This document shows positions 9,600 through 21,978 of a stretch of DNA of 64,000 nucleotides, one piece after another. A model generated the notes under the pieces. That model was given only the letters and a program-made list of their open reading frames with translations. It was not told the DNA's origin and made no database searches. Every line of letters starts with the position of its first letter. Positions within the stretch are counted from its first letter, which is position 1. The stretch spans positions 144,192,001 through 144,256,000 of the forward strand of contig CM077670.1 of NCBI GenBank assembly GCA_039707655.1. Direction: 5' to 3'. Position numbers and translations under genes: made by a program. Source of the DNA: Elymus sibiricus. Lineage: Eukaryota; Streptophyta; Magnoliopsida; Poales; Poaceae.

Positions 9600-12500
9600 G
9601 TCACCAAGGATCAATGCTCGCCTTCTCATCAGCGATGGAATCCGCAGCGGGGACATCTTCGTCCCCGGACAACTCTTCGCGTTCGGCAGCATTGTGCTAC
9701 ACGCCGATCCGACCGGTCACCTTGACCGGGTCGGCAGCTTCGCCCCCGAGCAGGAAATCAAGTTCGGCAGCCTTGAGTACGTCGCCGATGCTCGAGGCGA
9801 TCTGATCTTTACTGGGTTCTCGGCTTTACCCGAGGAGCCTACCAATCCCGAGGCCTCGACCTCGGATTCCCTCCCCGTCCCTGTCCCCGGGCCGGGCCTC
9901 AGTTCGGATCTGGCCTTGAGTTCAGATCCAACCCCAGCGCCAGAAAACCAAGGGTCTCCCTTGGCCGAACACATTCACAATATTGGCGCGCCGGAGCTCA
10001 ACTCCGACGGATGCCCGAACGTGAATCCGGTTGACCTCTCATTTTTAAGCGAGATGTTAGATCGGATCCAGAGGATGAATATCGCTAATGGCCCGTCCTC
10101 AGACCAGGAGCAGGTCGGACAGGAGGCCAGTCGCGGGGAATTTTGCGTCCCACCCACTTGGTAGCCACTGTCGAAGATTTAACCGACATGCTGGACTACG
10201 CCTCCGAGGAGGCTGATGATATGGACGAAGATATCGACGTCCCGCCCTATACGGCTCCTTCCCTTGCCACTTCCAACACCGGAAAGTGGACCGCCACCTC
10301 CACCTACGACGTTTACATGGTTGATACCCCCAAGAAGGACGGCGACACGACTATGAAGGACGGCGACGGCCCCGCCGAGGAACCGCCCAAACGCCGACGA
10401 CGACGAGCCAGAGGGCGAGGAAAGGGCAAGGAAAACAACACGGACACAAACGGCACCGGAGAGAACGACACTCCGGATAACATGGGGAAGCTCGGCGACA
10501 ACACCCCCGAGCAGCACCACGACGCCCCTGAAGGGCATGAAGACCAGGGTGACCCTGAGGACCTCGAGGATTCTGAGGACAGCAATTACCTCCCTCCGTC
10601 CGAAGAGGAGGATAGCCTCGGACCCGAAGACTTCATCGTCCCAGAGGACCCCCTGGAGCAAGAGAAATTCAAACGGCAACTCATCGCCACCGCCCAAAGC
10701 TTGAAGAGGAAGCAACAACAGTTAAAAGCGGAACAAAATACGCTCAACGACAGATGGACGATGGTCTTAGCTGCTGAAGAGGGCCTTGACGATCAACGTC
10801 AGGGTCAATACAAGAGTTGCCCACGGCGGCGCCTACTCCCAGAATTTGAGGATGAGGCCCTTGAGCCCATGCCTCCCAGACGAACTTACACAAGCCAGCC
10901 CGACCGCCCCCCTCGAGGACGGGATAGGCCGGCTGTGGAAACCAAACTCCCACCCGTCCCCCCTCGAGGACGGGATAGGGCGGCCTGGGAAGCGGAATAC
11001 CCACCCGCGCCTCCTCGCCGAGCAGGCAAAGACCCGGTTCAACCGGACGACCGATACGATCTGCGCCGCGACCTGAATGCCCGAGGGATCCAGTCCAGAT
11101 CCATCTATGGATCCACAGGATACGCGCCCGCTGGACGGGACGGACACCAAGCCTGGCGTGATAGGAACGACAGAGCTCGGGAGCAGCACCGTGCCCGGAT
11201 GACAACCGATCTTCGACGCGATGTGGCCCGGGCCAGGGGCGCCGCACACCAAATGTGTTTCACTGATGAGGTGATGCAGCATCAGTTCCCCGAGGGGTTC
11301 AAACCCGTCAATATAGAATCCTACGATGGGACAACTGACCCAGCCGTGTGGATTGAAGATTTCCTTCTCCACATTCATATGGCCCGAGGAGATGATCTCC
11401 ACGCCATTAAGTACTTACCATTGAAACTCAAAGGACTAGCAAGGCATTGGTTGAACAGCCTACCCGAAAACTCCATCGGGAGCTGGGAGGAGCTCGAGGA
11501 TGCATTCCGAGCTAACTTTCAAGGCACCTATGTTCAGCCACCGGACGCCGATGACCTAAGCCATGTCATTCAGCAGCCCGGGGAGTCAGCCCTGCAATTC
11601 TGGAACCGGTTCTTGACCAAGAAGAACCAGATCGTCGACTGTCCGGATGCCGAAGCGATTGCGGCATTCAAACACAGTATCCAAGACGAGTGGCTCGCCC
11701 GCCAGCTCGGCCAGGACAAGCCAAGAACAATGTCGGCCCTTACCTCCCTAATGACCCGCTTTTGCGCGGGTGAGGATAGCTGGTTTGCTCGTCGAAGCAA
11801 CCACCCCGAAGACTCCATCACTTCAGAGGCCCGGGACGGAAACGGGAAACCCCGGCGCAATAAGAACAATAAGCGTCGGCACTCAAACAACGGCGGTGAA
11901 GCCGATGACGCAGCAGTAAACGCCGGATTCAGCGGCTCGAAATCGGGACCGCGGAAAAAACCCTCTAAAGGGAACCGGGACGGCCCGTATGCGCTGGATA
12001 GAATATTAGATAGGCCCTGTCAGATTCACGGCACCCCGGATAAGCCCGCCAACCATACCAACCGTAACTGTTGGGTAATCAAACAGGCCGGCAAGGTCAC
12101 AGCCGAAGAACAGGGCAAGGGCCCCCGCAGCGAGGATGACGACGAACCTCGCGGACCGAACAACGGAGGCCAAAAGCAATTCCCTTCAGAGGTCAAAACC
12201 GTGAACATGATCTACGTCACGCATATACCGAAGAAGGAGCGGAAACGCGCTCTTCGGGATGTCTACGCCTTAGAGCCGGTAGCCCCGAAATTCAACCCGT
12301 GGTCGGCTTGCCCGATCACTTTCGACCGTCGAGACCATCCGACCAGTATACGCCATGGAGGAACGGCGGCTCTGGTGCTCGACCCCATCGTGGACGGATT
12401 TCACCTCACCAGAGTCCTTATGGATGGAGGTAGCAGCCTCAACCTGATTTACTCAGATACAGTGAGGAAAATGGGGATCGACCCGTCAAGGATCAAACCC

Positions 12501-12908
12501 AGCAACACCACCTTTAAAGGTGTAATCCCAGGTGTCGAGACACGCTGCTCGGGATCCGTGACATTGGAAGTTGTCTTCGGCTCGCCCGATAACTTCCGCA
12601 GCGAGGACTTGATCTTCGATATTGTCCCCTTCCGCAGCGGTTACCACGCATTCCTCGGCCGGACTGCGTTCGCCCGCTTCAACGCCGTCCCGCACTATGC
12701 ATACCTGAAGCTCAAGATGCCAGGACCAAAGGGCGTTATTACCATCAACGGTAATACCGAGCGCTCGCTCCGAACAGAGGAACACACGGCGGCTCTAGCC
12801 GCCGAAGAGGCGTCGCAAGCCCAGCCTACTGCCAAGACACTGGACGCACGCAAGCGCTCCCGAGCTGCAACCTCGGTCCCGGAGCACTCCCATGCTCACC
12901 CCAAATAG
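9600..12908 (+). pseudogene. Tat-type gag and aspartic protease, one frameshift
   Basis: The frame at about 9600-10164 encodes the acidic N-terminal region and passes by a one-base frame change (about 10140-10164) into the long frame 10143-12908. The second part has a gag core (YDGTTDPAVWIEDFLLH, then KGLARHWLNSLPENSI and FRANFQGTY), a Cys/His cluster CQIHGTPDKPANHTNRNC replacing a normal zinc knuckle, and the protease active site LMDGGSSLNLIY (Asp-Gly-Gly-Ser). A long charged, Pro/Arg-rich stretch at about 10800-11250 includes three repeats of PPRGRDR. No obvious ATG opens the first frame. There is a stop at 12908 and no pol follows. Confidence 0.85.
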
Positions 12909-14229
12909 GGGTACGCGCCCCACAGCACGGCCCACCTAGTCGCGAAATACGTACCTCGAGTGCACAATTTCGCGCTCAAAATTCCATGGGCAGTTGTGGG
13001 GACACATGAAACAAAGGCCGAGAGCTCGGTTCGACCGAGCAATGGCCAACAGATGTCTTCGAATCAACATCGACAACGGGCACCATCTAGGGCCTGATCA
13101 GCGTCAAATTGATATACCACGGCGACTTCTCAAAACCCTTCCCCAAGGGCTCGTCTGCCGAACATTACTACTTCCGCCGAACATACAGTCGGCAGCTTCG
13201 CTCACACGGAAGCTTCTTAAAGAGCAAAGGCGCAGACGTGCAGTAGGGCGCAGTAGGGACGTCAAACCACTCATGAAGGCCCTGTGTAAACCTTTACTCT
13301 AACGTATTTATTTCTTCAAAAGTATCTATCAAAGTTACTTCGGCAATCCAGATTGTACGGTTGGACGTCACATATTCAAAGGAAATAAAGACCAAATTTT
13401 CTCTGGTAATTGTGCAGTCATTCGCGTTGCATATTCCTTTCCGCTTTTTTAGGCCGAAGTAAACTATTATGATACGTCCCTTTTTTAGTAAATGGCTAAT
13501 AGACCGGGGGCTCGAACATAAATCTTGCCTCAAACTTTATCCCGGCACCTACTTTTATTTTATGTGCTCGGCGTCATGGATATTGCACTATATGAATCAT
13601 TTCCGAATTGCGTCTTTGGTCAATAGTTGGGTTGCCCGGCTCCTATGTTTACCCTCTTACGTTCCGCACTGTTTGGATAAGAGGGTAAAGGGAGAACCAC
13701 TACGATTGTACTTCTAGCTAGCCTGGTTAAGTACCTCAGTGGAGAAAGCCAAAAACTGATTGTCACAATAAAGCGAGAACTGGTCGGCGATCCGATGACT
13801 TGTGTCAAACCAAAAATCATTGGAGGTTAGTTCGTGTTAAACGAAGGGTTCTCTGTTACAGAAACCATGTGATGATGGTATCAACCGCGGCTTGTCCAAA
13901 TATCACAAACACTGGGGGCTAGTCACCAACCCCCGCAGTCAAGCTCCTATGGCTAAGTGAAAGCACTAAAACCGCATAGTCTGATTGCCTGGTTTTCCGT
14001 ACATACGACCGCCTCCGGGCACCGAGACATCGGCTAAGGGTTCAAGTATTACGAGAAAACACCCCATGCAGTATCTGCAAGGGGGCTGAAGCTGACGACT
14101 GGTAACTTTCAGTTTAAAAACGACCGCACAGGAGTCAAAATTAACATAAGCAGGCACTATATTCACAGCCAATAACTTGCATAAGAATAAAACAAAAGTT
14201 TCAACTCCTTGGCTACAAGGAAACTAAAT
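12909..14229. other. Spacer where pol would be expected; no coding evidence
   Basis: About 1.3 kb lies between the protease stop and the end of the antisense gene. No RT, RNase H or integrase motif appears in any frame. Its left part is GC-rich and its right part AT-rich. It is probably the conserved internal spacer of this non-autonomous family. Confidence 0.6.
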
Positions 14230-17200
14230 CTACTCATAAATTACATCTTTCGAGCACTGGGCCTCTATTGCCCGAGCACCATCCATCACGATGGGAAAAT
14301 ATTGCTCGGGGCGCCTATTCTCCTTCCCAGGGGGTGGAAGTCCGGTGGCCATCTCGGCTGGCTTGATCTTCGGCCAGTGCACCATGGTCTTGCCGAAGGC
14401 CATCCGAGCTCCTTCAATGCACGCGGAGCGCTTCCAAGCATCAATTCGGGGCACGGTGTCGTACAGCCTCTGCACCAACCCCAAATAGCTACTCGGCAGT
14501 GGCTCTGAAGGCCACAGCTTGACGCAGAGGTCCTTCATCACGGACTCTGCCATCCGATGCAGCTCCATCAGCTGCTTCATCTGGTTGTTAAGGAGGGGAG
14601 GGTGTTCGGGCGCTTGAAATTGCGCCCAAAACAGCCTTTGTTCGGCCCGACCCTCCTGGGCGGCGAAGAACCTCGCCGCATCAGCCGCACTCCTTGGGAG
14701 GTCCGCAAAGGCGTCTGCGGAACGCCACACCCGCGTGAGCAAAGCGAACCTGTTACCTTCCAAGACACTTTGCAGCAAATATGGCTTACCATCCGCAATA
14801 AGCTTCACTTGGCGGAGTTCCTCCTGGTAGCCGCGCGCCTCTGTCCGCGCTTCCTTGGCCACCGACCCCAGTGAGGTTAGCTCGGCGGCCTGCTCTTTAT
14901 TCTTCTGCTCGAGAGCCTCACACTTTGTGATGGCATCCGCGAGCTCTTGTTGCACTTCCGCCACTCTGGCTTCGTGCTTCTGACTAGCGGTTTTCACCGT
15001 TGTCAGTTCAACAGTTGATTGTTCGGCTGCCGACCTCTGCTCCGCCGCTTCTAGCTGAGCCGTCCTTAGCGCGGCCTTGAGGTTCTCGACCTCCACGGCG
15101 GTAGCTGTAGTCATATCCACTGATTCCGTTTAGGCTACTTTAAATCTTACTTAACAAAAATGCAATGGCTGTAGTAAATACTGTAGTTCGGACTTACCTT
15201 GCGCCTCGTCGAACCTCTTGTTCACTAGGCTGAGGTCATCCTCGGAGCTTTTGTGCTTCCGATTCAGCTCGGATAACTCCTTGGCATTGACGGCTACTGC
15301 TGAAGACGACGCATGCGCATCACTCTACGCACATTAGTATCCGAGATATTGATTTTGATCCTCTGACCGGCTTTGATCAAGCCAGTCAGAGTCTCGGGGT
15401 CTACTGTGTATGAGGCTATACATTTGTACAAAAGAAATTCTTCAAGGGAAAATATTACTTGGCTCACCTTGAAGCCTGTGAGAAGGCCATTGAAAGCCTC
15501 CTTCAGTCCGCTATCCACGGACCGAAGACTTTGCAACACCGCGCCCATAAGGGCACGGTGCTCTTCGGCGATAGAGGAGCTGGTTAGAGCATCCTCCATC
15601 TCATCCGGCCACCCAGTCGACGCCCGCTCTGGGGCGGGCGGGGGTGGCGGGGGCACTTCGGTTTCTTCCCTCTCGAGGACCGGAGTGCCCGACTCTGGAC
15701 GCCTTGACGACTCCGGAGCTGCTCTCGGAGAGAGCTCGGATTGTCCGGGCTCCTCCTCTTCGTTAACCAGAGGGGCTCTCCCCTCCTGGTCTTCGGCGAC
15801 CGAGGTGTTCGCCTCGGTCATGATGACGTCACCCCCTCCCCATGTGTGCGGCACGGGAGGGGTCCTCCTCGACAGGACCTCCTCGGCCTCCTCGACGATT
15901 GGGGGAGGCGAGGCACGCGATTCGGTCCCGCTCTCCGCCAGTGCGGCCGATGGAGAGTCCCCCTCCGAGACTCGGTCGGTGGGGAGGTCGCGCAGCGGGC
16001 TGCGATGTCAAAAGCAAAACGTGATCGATATTGAGCTTAGTTCAGCCGAAAACACTTACGCGGATACTGGAATGCGTACCTTTGGGCCTGCGGTTTGGCC
16101 CTGGGGATCCTCCGAGGAACCTCTCCGGAGGCCTCGGAGTCCTTGGCAGAAGCCGAGCTATTGTTGGACAGGGCCACCTTGGCCCTGCATGCTCTCTTGA
16201 GGGAGGGGCGAAGCGGCTCCTCCTCGACGTCTTCGGACGCTGCCCTTTTTCCTGTTCGGGAGGAATTGTCTTCCTCCCCTTCTCCTTCCTGCTCCTTTTC
16301 CTCCTCTTGTGCGGAGGGAGCATGGGTGTCCCTGGATCCAGTGTCCGGGGGTCCTTGGGAGCGGAGGCCCTCTCTGGCCTTCCTCTTCTTCTCCTTCCTC
16401 TCCGGCACCTCGTATGGCTCCACGGCCAACATGGCCGTCAGTAGGGGTGTCCTGGGCCCCTCTGGCAGCGGCGCCGGACTATTGATCCGCTCGGCCTTCT
16501 TCAGCCAGTTCTGCGGATGGGAAGTAAAAAAGCTAAGTACCTTATCAAAAGGGAACAATTCGGGTATAAGAACAAAATTGGGCATACCTCCCGTGGGGGA
16601 TTTGCGGCGTCGAGTCCGATGTCTTCCTCCTCGGCCGTCCAGTCCTTCTGTGGCTTGAACAACGCCCTCCACAGCTGAGCGTGGGAGGTGCGGAAGAAGT
16701 TGCGCATGGTGGCCGGGTCTTCGGGCTTGTAGGCCCACATGGGGGAGGCCCTGTCCTGGCATGGGAGGATTCGGCGGCCGAGCATGATCTGGATCACGTT
16801 GGGCAGCTCAACGCCTTGCTCTATCATCTTGGCGATCCGGCTCTGCAGCTGCAACACCTCCTTGTTCACACCCCAGTCGAGGCCTTTCTTGGTCCATGAG
16901 ACCAGCCTCGTAGGGGGTCCGGATCGGAAGGCCAGAATCGCCCCCCCAATCCGCGCTCCTTGGCTCGGTGATGTAGAACCATTCCTTCTGCCAGACCTTG
17001 ATGGTCTCGATGAAGGTGCCCTCAGGCCACTCCACTCGGGGGAGCTATGACACCCTGGTTTTTGGCAACTTTTTCTTTTCGAAATCTTTTTGGCTTTATT
17101 TGCAATTTGGATGGATTTTGAACCTTTTCAGTTGACTTTGGACTTATGAATTTCTCTCATTGATCCAAAGCCCTCAGCATCTGGCCAAAACCTTGTCACT

Positions 17201-20200
17201 CACCTTCTGGATCAATTTCCAATTCTCCATCTTTCCCAAATATTCATTTTCTTCCATTGGGAAAATATGTCATCACTATGGGTTACAAAGCAACCTATAG
17301 TTCTGGTGATCAGAAAAATCCCAAATTAATCCCACACCTTCTTGTCATCATCTACTCCCACAATCTCCAAAAACATTTCATGGCCCAGTACAAAATTTTG
17401 TCCAGAAAACTCCATTTGCTCTCTGGACAGTACTGGTCATTTGTGAAGGAGCTCATATTTTCCCAACTCAGAAAATTCCAAGAAAATTCCCTGAGATATT
17501 AGGGAACCTATCTTTCCACAATATCCAAAAATATCATCTTGTCCAGTACAAATTTTCATCAGCAATATTCTGCCAAGTTTCTGTCCAATTGGAACCTCTG
17601 TGAAGGAAGTACTAGCTAGAGGTATCCAATTGAGCTGAAATTTTTATGGCATCTTCTATCCACCTAATAACCCTGCCACACCAAAATTCAGCTCCAGCAG
17701 ATCAACAAGATGAGTGCTACAAGATCATCTCTCTTCTGGTCCAGTAACAACACTTGTACATGAACTATATTCAAATCTTGTTGAAATCTTCTCAAACTTG
17801 GTCAGATTGGAGTCCTTCCAAGATAGATCACTCCAGACATCTCCATTGGCTCCATCTCCAGCTCACCTCTTCTCTAGATCACTCTCAAGTTTGCTGTCAG
17901 TAACTGTAGCTGAAGCTACACTTCGCATTAGAGTGAATCTAGTCGAACCAGAGGCACAAGTGGACTAAGGGATCGAGGGTCGACGTGCTAGACAAGAAAT
18001 GACAGGCTCGCGAGGCCTCTAGACATCAGTACCCGTGGTGAGCACGACATTGGCATGCCAATGCGCGCGCACTGCACCGCGCCCGTGACTGTGGCGTCGC
18101 GTCCGACTGCCTCGCACTATCCCACCTTGTCCCAGTGCGCCGACTAACTCCCCTACGTCCACCTGGCCGCCCTGGATCCTTCCCCTCGCCGGAGAAGCTC
18201 TCGCCGGCCGCCACGCGCGCGGGCACTGTGGCGCCCGTGCGGCCACAGTGGCTCTGCCGTCGTCGTCTTCCTCCCGCAAGCCGCCACTGCTGCATTTAGT
18301 CTCCTCTGCCCTCTCCTATCACTTCGCCCACGTCGCGACGGCCAGCTCACCGTCCTTGCGCCGGCGACGTGTCCCGAGCCCCGCCGCTTCCAGAGAGCTC
18401 CCCTCCTCCTATAAAAAGGCCTTGCCGTCCTCTCCCGAGCTCCTCACCCACTCCTCCTACTCCTAATCGAGCCCCCACGCATCGAGCCACTGCCGAGAGG
18501 CCCTCTGGCCTCGCCGCTCAATGGAGATCCGCCGCCACCCGAGCCCAGCCTCCTCGCCGTTCCACTCCACCCCGCACTCCACTGACTCTGTCATCGAGCT
18601 CAGCTCACTCCACTGACCTCGCCTGAGCTCTTCCCGAGTCAAATCGCTGCCGGAAACGCCGTCTCCGACGACACCCGAAACCCGCCGCCGCCGGAGAGGA
18701 AGGGGACGACGCCGTCCGGCCATCTCTCGCCAAGCCACGGGTACGTGCGCGTTCGTCTCGATGAGCTCTTTCGATTCCCATAGTCGCCGGACCTTGCCGC
18801 CGTCTGTGTCGCCGGCGACCGTCGCCGGAGCACTGCCTCCCTCTATTCTCTCTCTCCCCCGTTTAAATCTGACAACTGGGGCCCGCTCGTCAGTGGCTTA
18901 CCGAAGCGGTAAGTGGAGACGTCCGGGCGATTTACGCCTTCGACGTGGCCCCGGTTGATTTTCTGATTTTCTATTTTAATTCCAGATTTTGACCAGAGCT
19001 TTGACCAGCCATAACTTTTTAACCATAACTCCAAATCAATTGATTCTTTTTGCATCTGGTTTGTCTTGAGCTCCTCTATTTTCTGGCAAATTTTGGTATT
19101 TTTCTCATGTTCATAGAATTTCTGGTGAACAGAACAGGAATATGTGACATTTTCAATTGCATTTTTAAAATATTTTCAAAAGGAAATACTTTTGGATTTG
19201 AAGCCCAGGAGTTTGTGGACAACCCAACAGAGCAAGGCAAGCCATGTCATCCATTGCATGAAGCATTTCAATAGTGTTGGTTATTTAATTGAATTATATG
19301 CATTACTTTTAATATGTTATAATTCATAGTGAATTATTTTTGAATGCCTAGCTACTGCCATGTTAAATTATTCCTGATAAATACCCATACTGGTTAAATG
19401 CTTGTCAACACTAAACCTAATTGGTTGATCTAGTGTCACCTGTTCGGACTTATCCGTGCAGCCACATTTACCGGTATGGGACGGCCTTGACTTGGTCTGG
19501 CTTGGTGCTCTTTTATCGGTACCACCAAACTAGGGAGGGTTATGCGTGCGTGCTACCCTGATCAGGTAGACGACGATAATCCTGTGAGCCCAGTTGAGTT
19601 ATTTTGCCGGCGTCCCCGTTTGGGACAGTTAGTGGCCACGACGGTGGCAGGTGTCACGGGGTGACACAGGGGCCACCCAGGACATGACCCTGGGAGGGTA
19701 TGATTGTCGGTGGTACGATAGGGGAGTCACGGGTCAGGCAGGTTTCGTTGGAGCAGCCCCGGTCCACCCGAATGGGAGCAAGAGGCCAGGAGCTCCATAG
19801 TGTGGGTAAAGTGCGCAACCTCTGCAGAGTGTAAGAATATATTCGAATAGCCGCGTGCACGGTATTGGACAGTCCGTACTAGGCCACGGGATGATCAACC
19901 GTAATACTGATAATAATGATGGAAGAACTTGTCTTATGTTCGGAAGTGCTCAGTGGATTATGAGCATTCCGAGGGTTGTGGGACAACCCAGAAGAGAGTA
20001 AGTTGGCAACAGTAAGCAACCTAAGCACTTGTTATGATCATTGCCATGCTATTGTTTGCTGCATTGTTTTGTTTGCCATGAGCTTGCGAGTACATTCCAA
20101 GTACTCACCTGGCATATCATGCCAGATGCAGGAGAAGCCGAGGACGGAGGTCCCGAAGGTTCGTGCTACGCTAACTAGGCCGTGTCCACAGCAGTGTCCC

Positions 20201-20887
20201 GGTGGATGGAGTTTTCCGCGCTATGTTCCGCTACGCCGTAGGATCACCTAGTAGTATCGAGGCCCTGCTATGTTCCATAAATAATGTAGATACTGTCTCA
20301 GCACGTGCAATGCTTTTGGCCTCGCTATCGATGTAAATTATGAGCTTGTACTCGAGATCTATCAATAAAGTTCAGTTCAGTTTTGTTCCAAGTTGTTGTG
20401 TGTTTCTAGAAGACAGGATCTCTGGGTTGGAAACACTGGTAAGCCGGTTCTCTGAGCCGGGGTGCCGCAGGAGCTTGCTGACCATCGCACCCCCACAGTC
20501 CGCCTGCTAGCCATCGATGATCTTCGGCTTGATATTGAAGATCTTCAGCCACAGGCCAAAGTGTGTCCGGATTCGAAGAAAGGCCTCGCAGATGATGATG
20601 AAGGCCGAGATGTGGAGGAAGGAGTTCGGCGCGAGATCGTGGAAATCAAGCCCGTAGAAGAACATAAGGCCCCTGGCGAAGGGATGGAGGGGAAAGCCCA
20701 GACCTCGAATGAAGTGGGGCAGGAATACCACCCTCTCGCCCTGCCGCGGCATGGGGACGACCTGGCCGGCCTCTGGGGCACGGTGGGCGACGTTGGCGGG
20801 GAGATAGCCCGTGTCGTTTAGCTCCAAGATGGCGCTCTCAGTGACGACGGACGCCTCCCACTTGCCTTTGGACCCGGAGCCCGCCAT
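14230..20887 (-). pseudogene. Antisense gene of the Tat-type element ('putative gypsy type transposon' domain), broken
   Basis: It is read on the minus strand from ATG 20887. The first exon holds the domain found in antisense genes of grass Tat-type elements (ELNDTGYLPANVAH, then FLPHFIRGLGFPLHPFARGL and THFGLWLKIFNIKP). It meets TAG at 20509-20507 where Gln is usual. The frame continues to VSKL, where the 3.4-kb LTR interrupts it (17046-20469), and resumes at WPEGTFIETIKVWQKEWFYITEP. A frameshift follows near 16890. Later exons, with plausible splice sites (for example donor near 16588), encode a charged nuclear-like region and a coiled coil (15120-14800) ending QYFPIVMDGARAIEAQ. The product's role is unknown; it cannot be made whole here. 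Confidence 0.75.
17046..20469 (+). mobile_element. Probable solo LTR, 3.4 kb, nested in the antisense gene
   Basis: GGAGC at 17041-17045 recurs at 20470-20474. Removing the insert and one copy restores an open antisense reading across the junction. The insert runs TATGACACCCTGG...GTGCCGCA: the CA end is intact, while the first two bases are TA, likely a mutated TG. An AATAAA at 20364-20369 lies about 100 bp from the right end, as expected of R/U5. No gag, pol or second LTR is present. A GC-rich block at 18100-18960 has open frames but no recognisable protein. Confidence 0.7.
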
Positions 20888-21492
20888 TGCTGGATTGAAA
20901 CTGGCGGCCGGAAAGGTTCTTGGATAGGAAAGTGGATCTGGGCGCTGGAGCTCAAAGAATGGGGAAGGCAATGGCAAAGGCAGAGATGGGAGCGTGCGAA
21001 GGAAATGGAGACCGTTCCCCTTTTATGGGGTGTAAAACCCACGGCCCCTTTACTGCGCCGCAGTCCTCGCCATTTCCCCATGTAACCGTGCCATCATGCA
21101 CGCGTGGGGTGGGGCAGATTATTGATCATATCCCTTAAAACCAGGGCACGATCTCCATATCGATGGGACGTGCCAATGAAAAAACTGCCTCGAACCACGG
21201 ATCGAGTTTTTCATAAAACAATTCGTGGTCGTGACGCATTGTGACCCTTCGGTAAAAAGTTGTCAGATGGGGGTACTGTTCATATCCAGGTAACTAGCCT
21301 TCGAGGCTAAGTTATCGATACCCCTTGGTGACCGAAGTGTATTTCGGGGCGTGTGCGGCCAGGCAACACTTAAAGACTCGACTCAGAGGAGATACATGCC
21401 GGTCATTGATATCACAGAAGGAAGGGAACTAGTCCACAAAGCCGATGGTGTTCGGCATCTACCTCGGCTTCGAAGACTAGTTCGGGGGCTAC

Positions 21493-21978
21493 TGAGGGTG
21501 TCCCGGACTAGGGGGTACTCGGGCTGCCGGCCTATCTCTCGTAGGCCGGGCTGGTGGCCGCTCTCTACTCGTCGATGGAAGGCCAGATTGTGGGCGACCC
21601 CGTGTATCAGAAGGAAACCTCCGAAGACTTGGCATCTCCTCCAAGGAATAATTGGCGTGACCGGCATGTTTATCCTCTGATGGTAACCGACCATATGTAA
21701 CCCTAGGACCTTCTGATGTCTATATAAACCAGAAGGCTTAGTCCGTAGAGGATCATCATATCCATTGCCTAGGGTTTAGCCCATCCGATCTCGAGGTAGA
21801 TCAACTCTGTAACCTTCATACAATCACATCAATACAATCTAGCAGGACGTAGGGTATTACCTCTTCGAGAGGGCCCGAACCTGGGTAAATCGTCGTCTCT
21901 ACGTTCTCTGTTACCCATTGATTCCTAGACCCACAGTTCGGATCCCCTACCCGAGATCTTCCGGTTTTGGTACCGACA
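21493..21978 (+). repeat. 3' LTR of the Tat-type element
   Basis: It is 486 bp, partner of 9083-9569, and differs at roughly 12 positions (9 of them transitions). It is preceded by CGGGGGCTAC, a weak polypurine tract, and followed by the GACGG duplication at 21979-21983. Confidence 0.95.

Larger units (their letters stand above)
9083..21978 (+). mobile_element. Tat-type Gypsy LTR retrotransposon, gag-protease only, with antisense gene
   Basis: Two LTRs (9083-9569 and 21493-21978), each running TGAGGGTGTCCC...GGTACCGACA, are flanked by the 5-bp duplication GACGG (9078-9082 and 21979-21983). The interior has gag and an aspartic protease on the plus strand but no reverse transcriptase or integrase. 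A multi-exon antisense gene with the 'putative gypsy type transposon' domain occupies the right half. I count about 12 substitutions and one indel between the LTRs over 486 bp. It is non-autonomous, and is itself interrupted at 17046-20469. Confidence 0.9.

Noticed and set aside
18100..18960. GC-rich frames suggesting a captured gene in the long solo LTR
   Set aside because: No domain, consistent frame or splice pattern is evident; kept only as a question in the findings.
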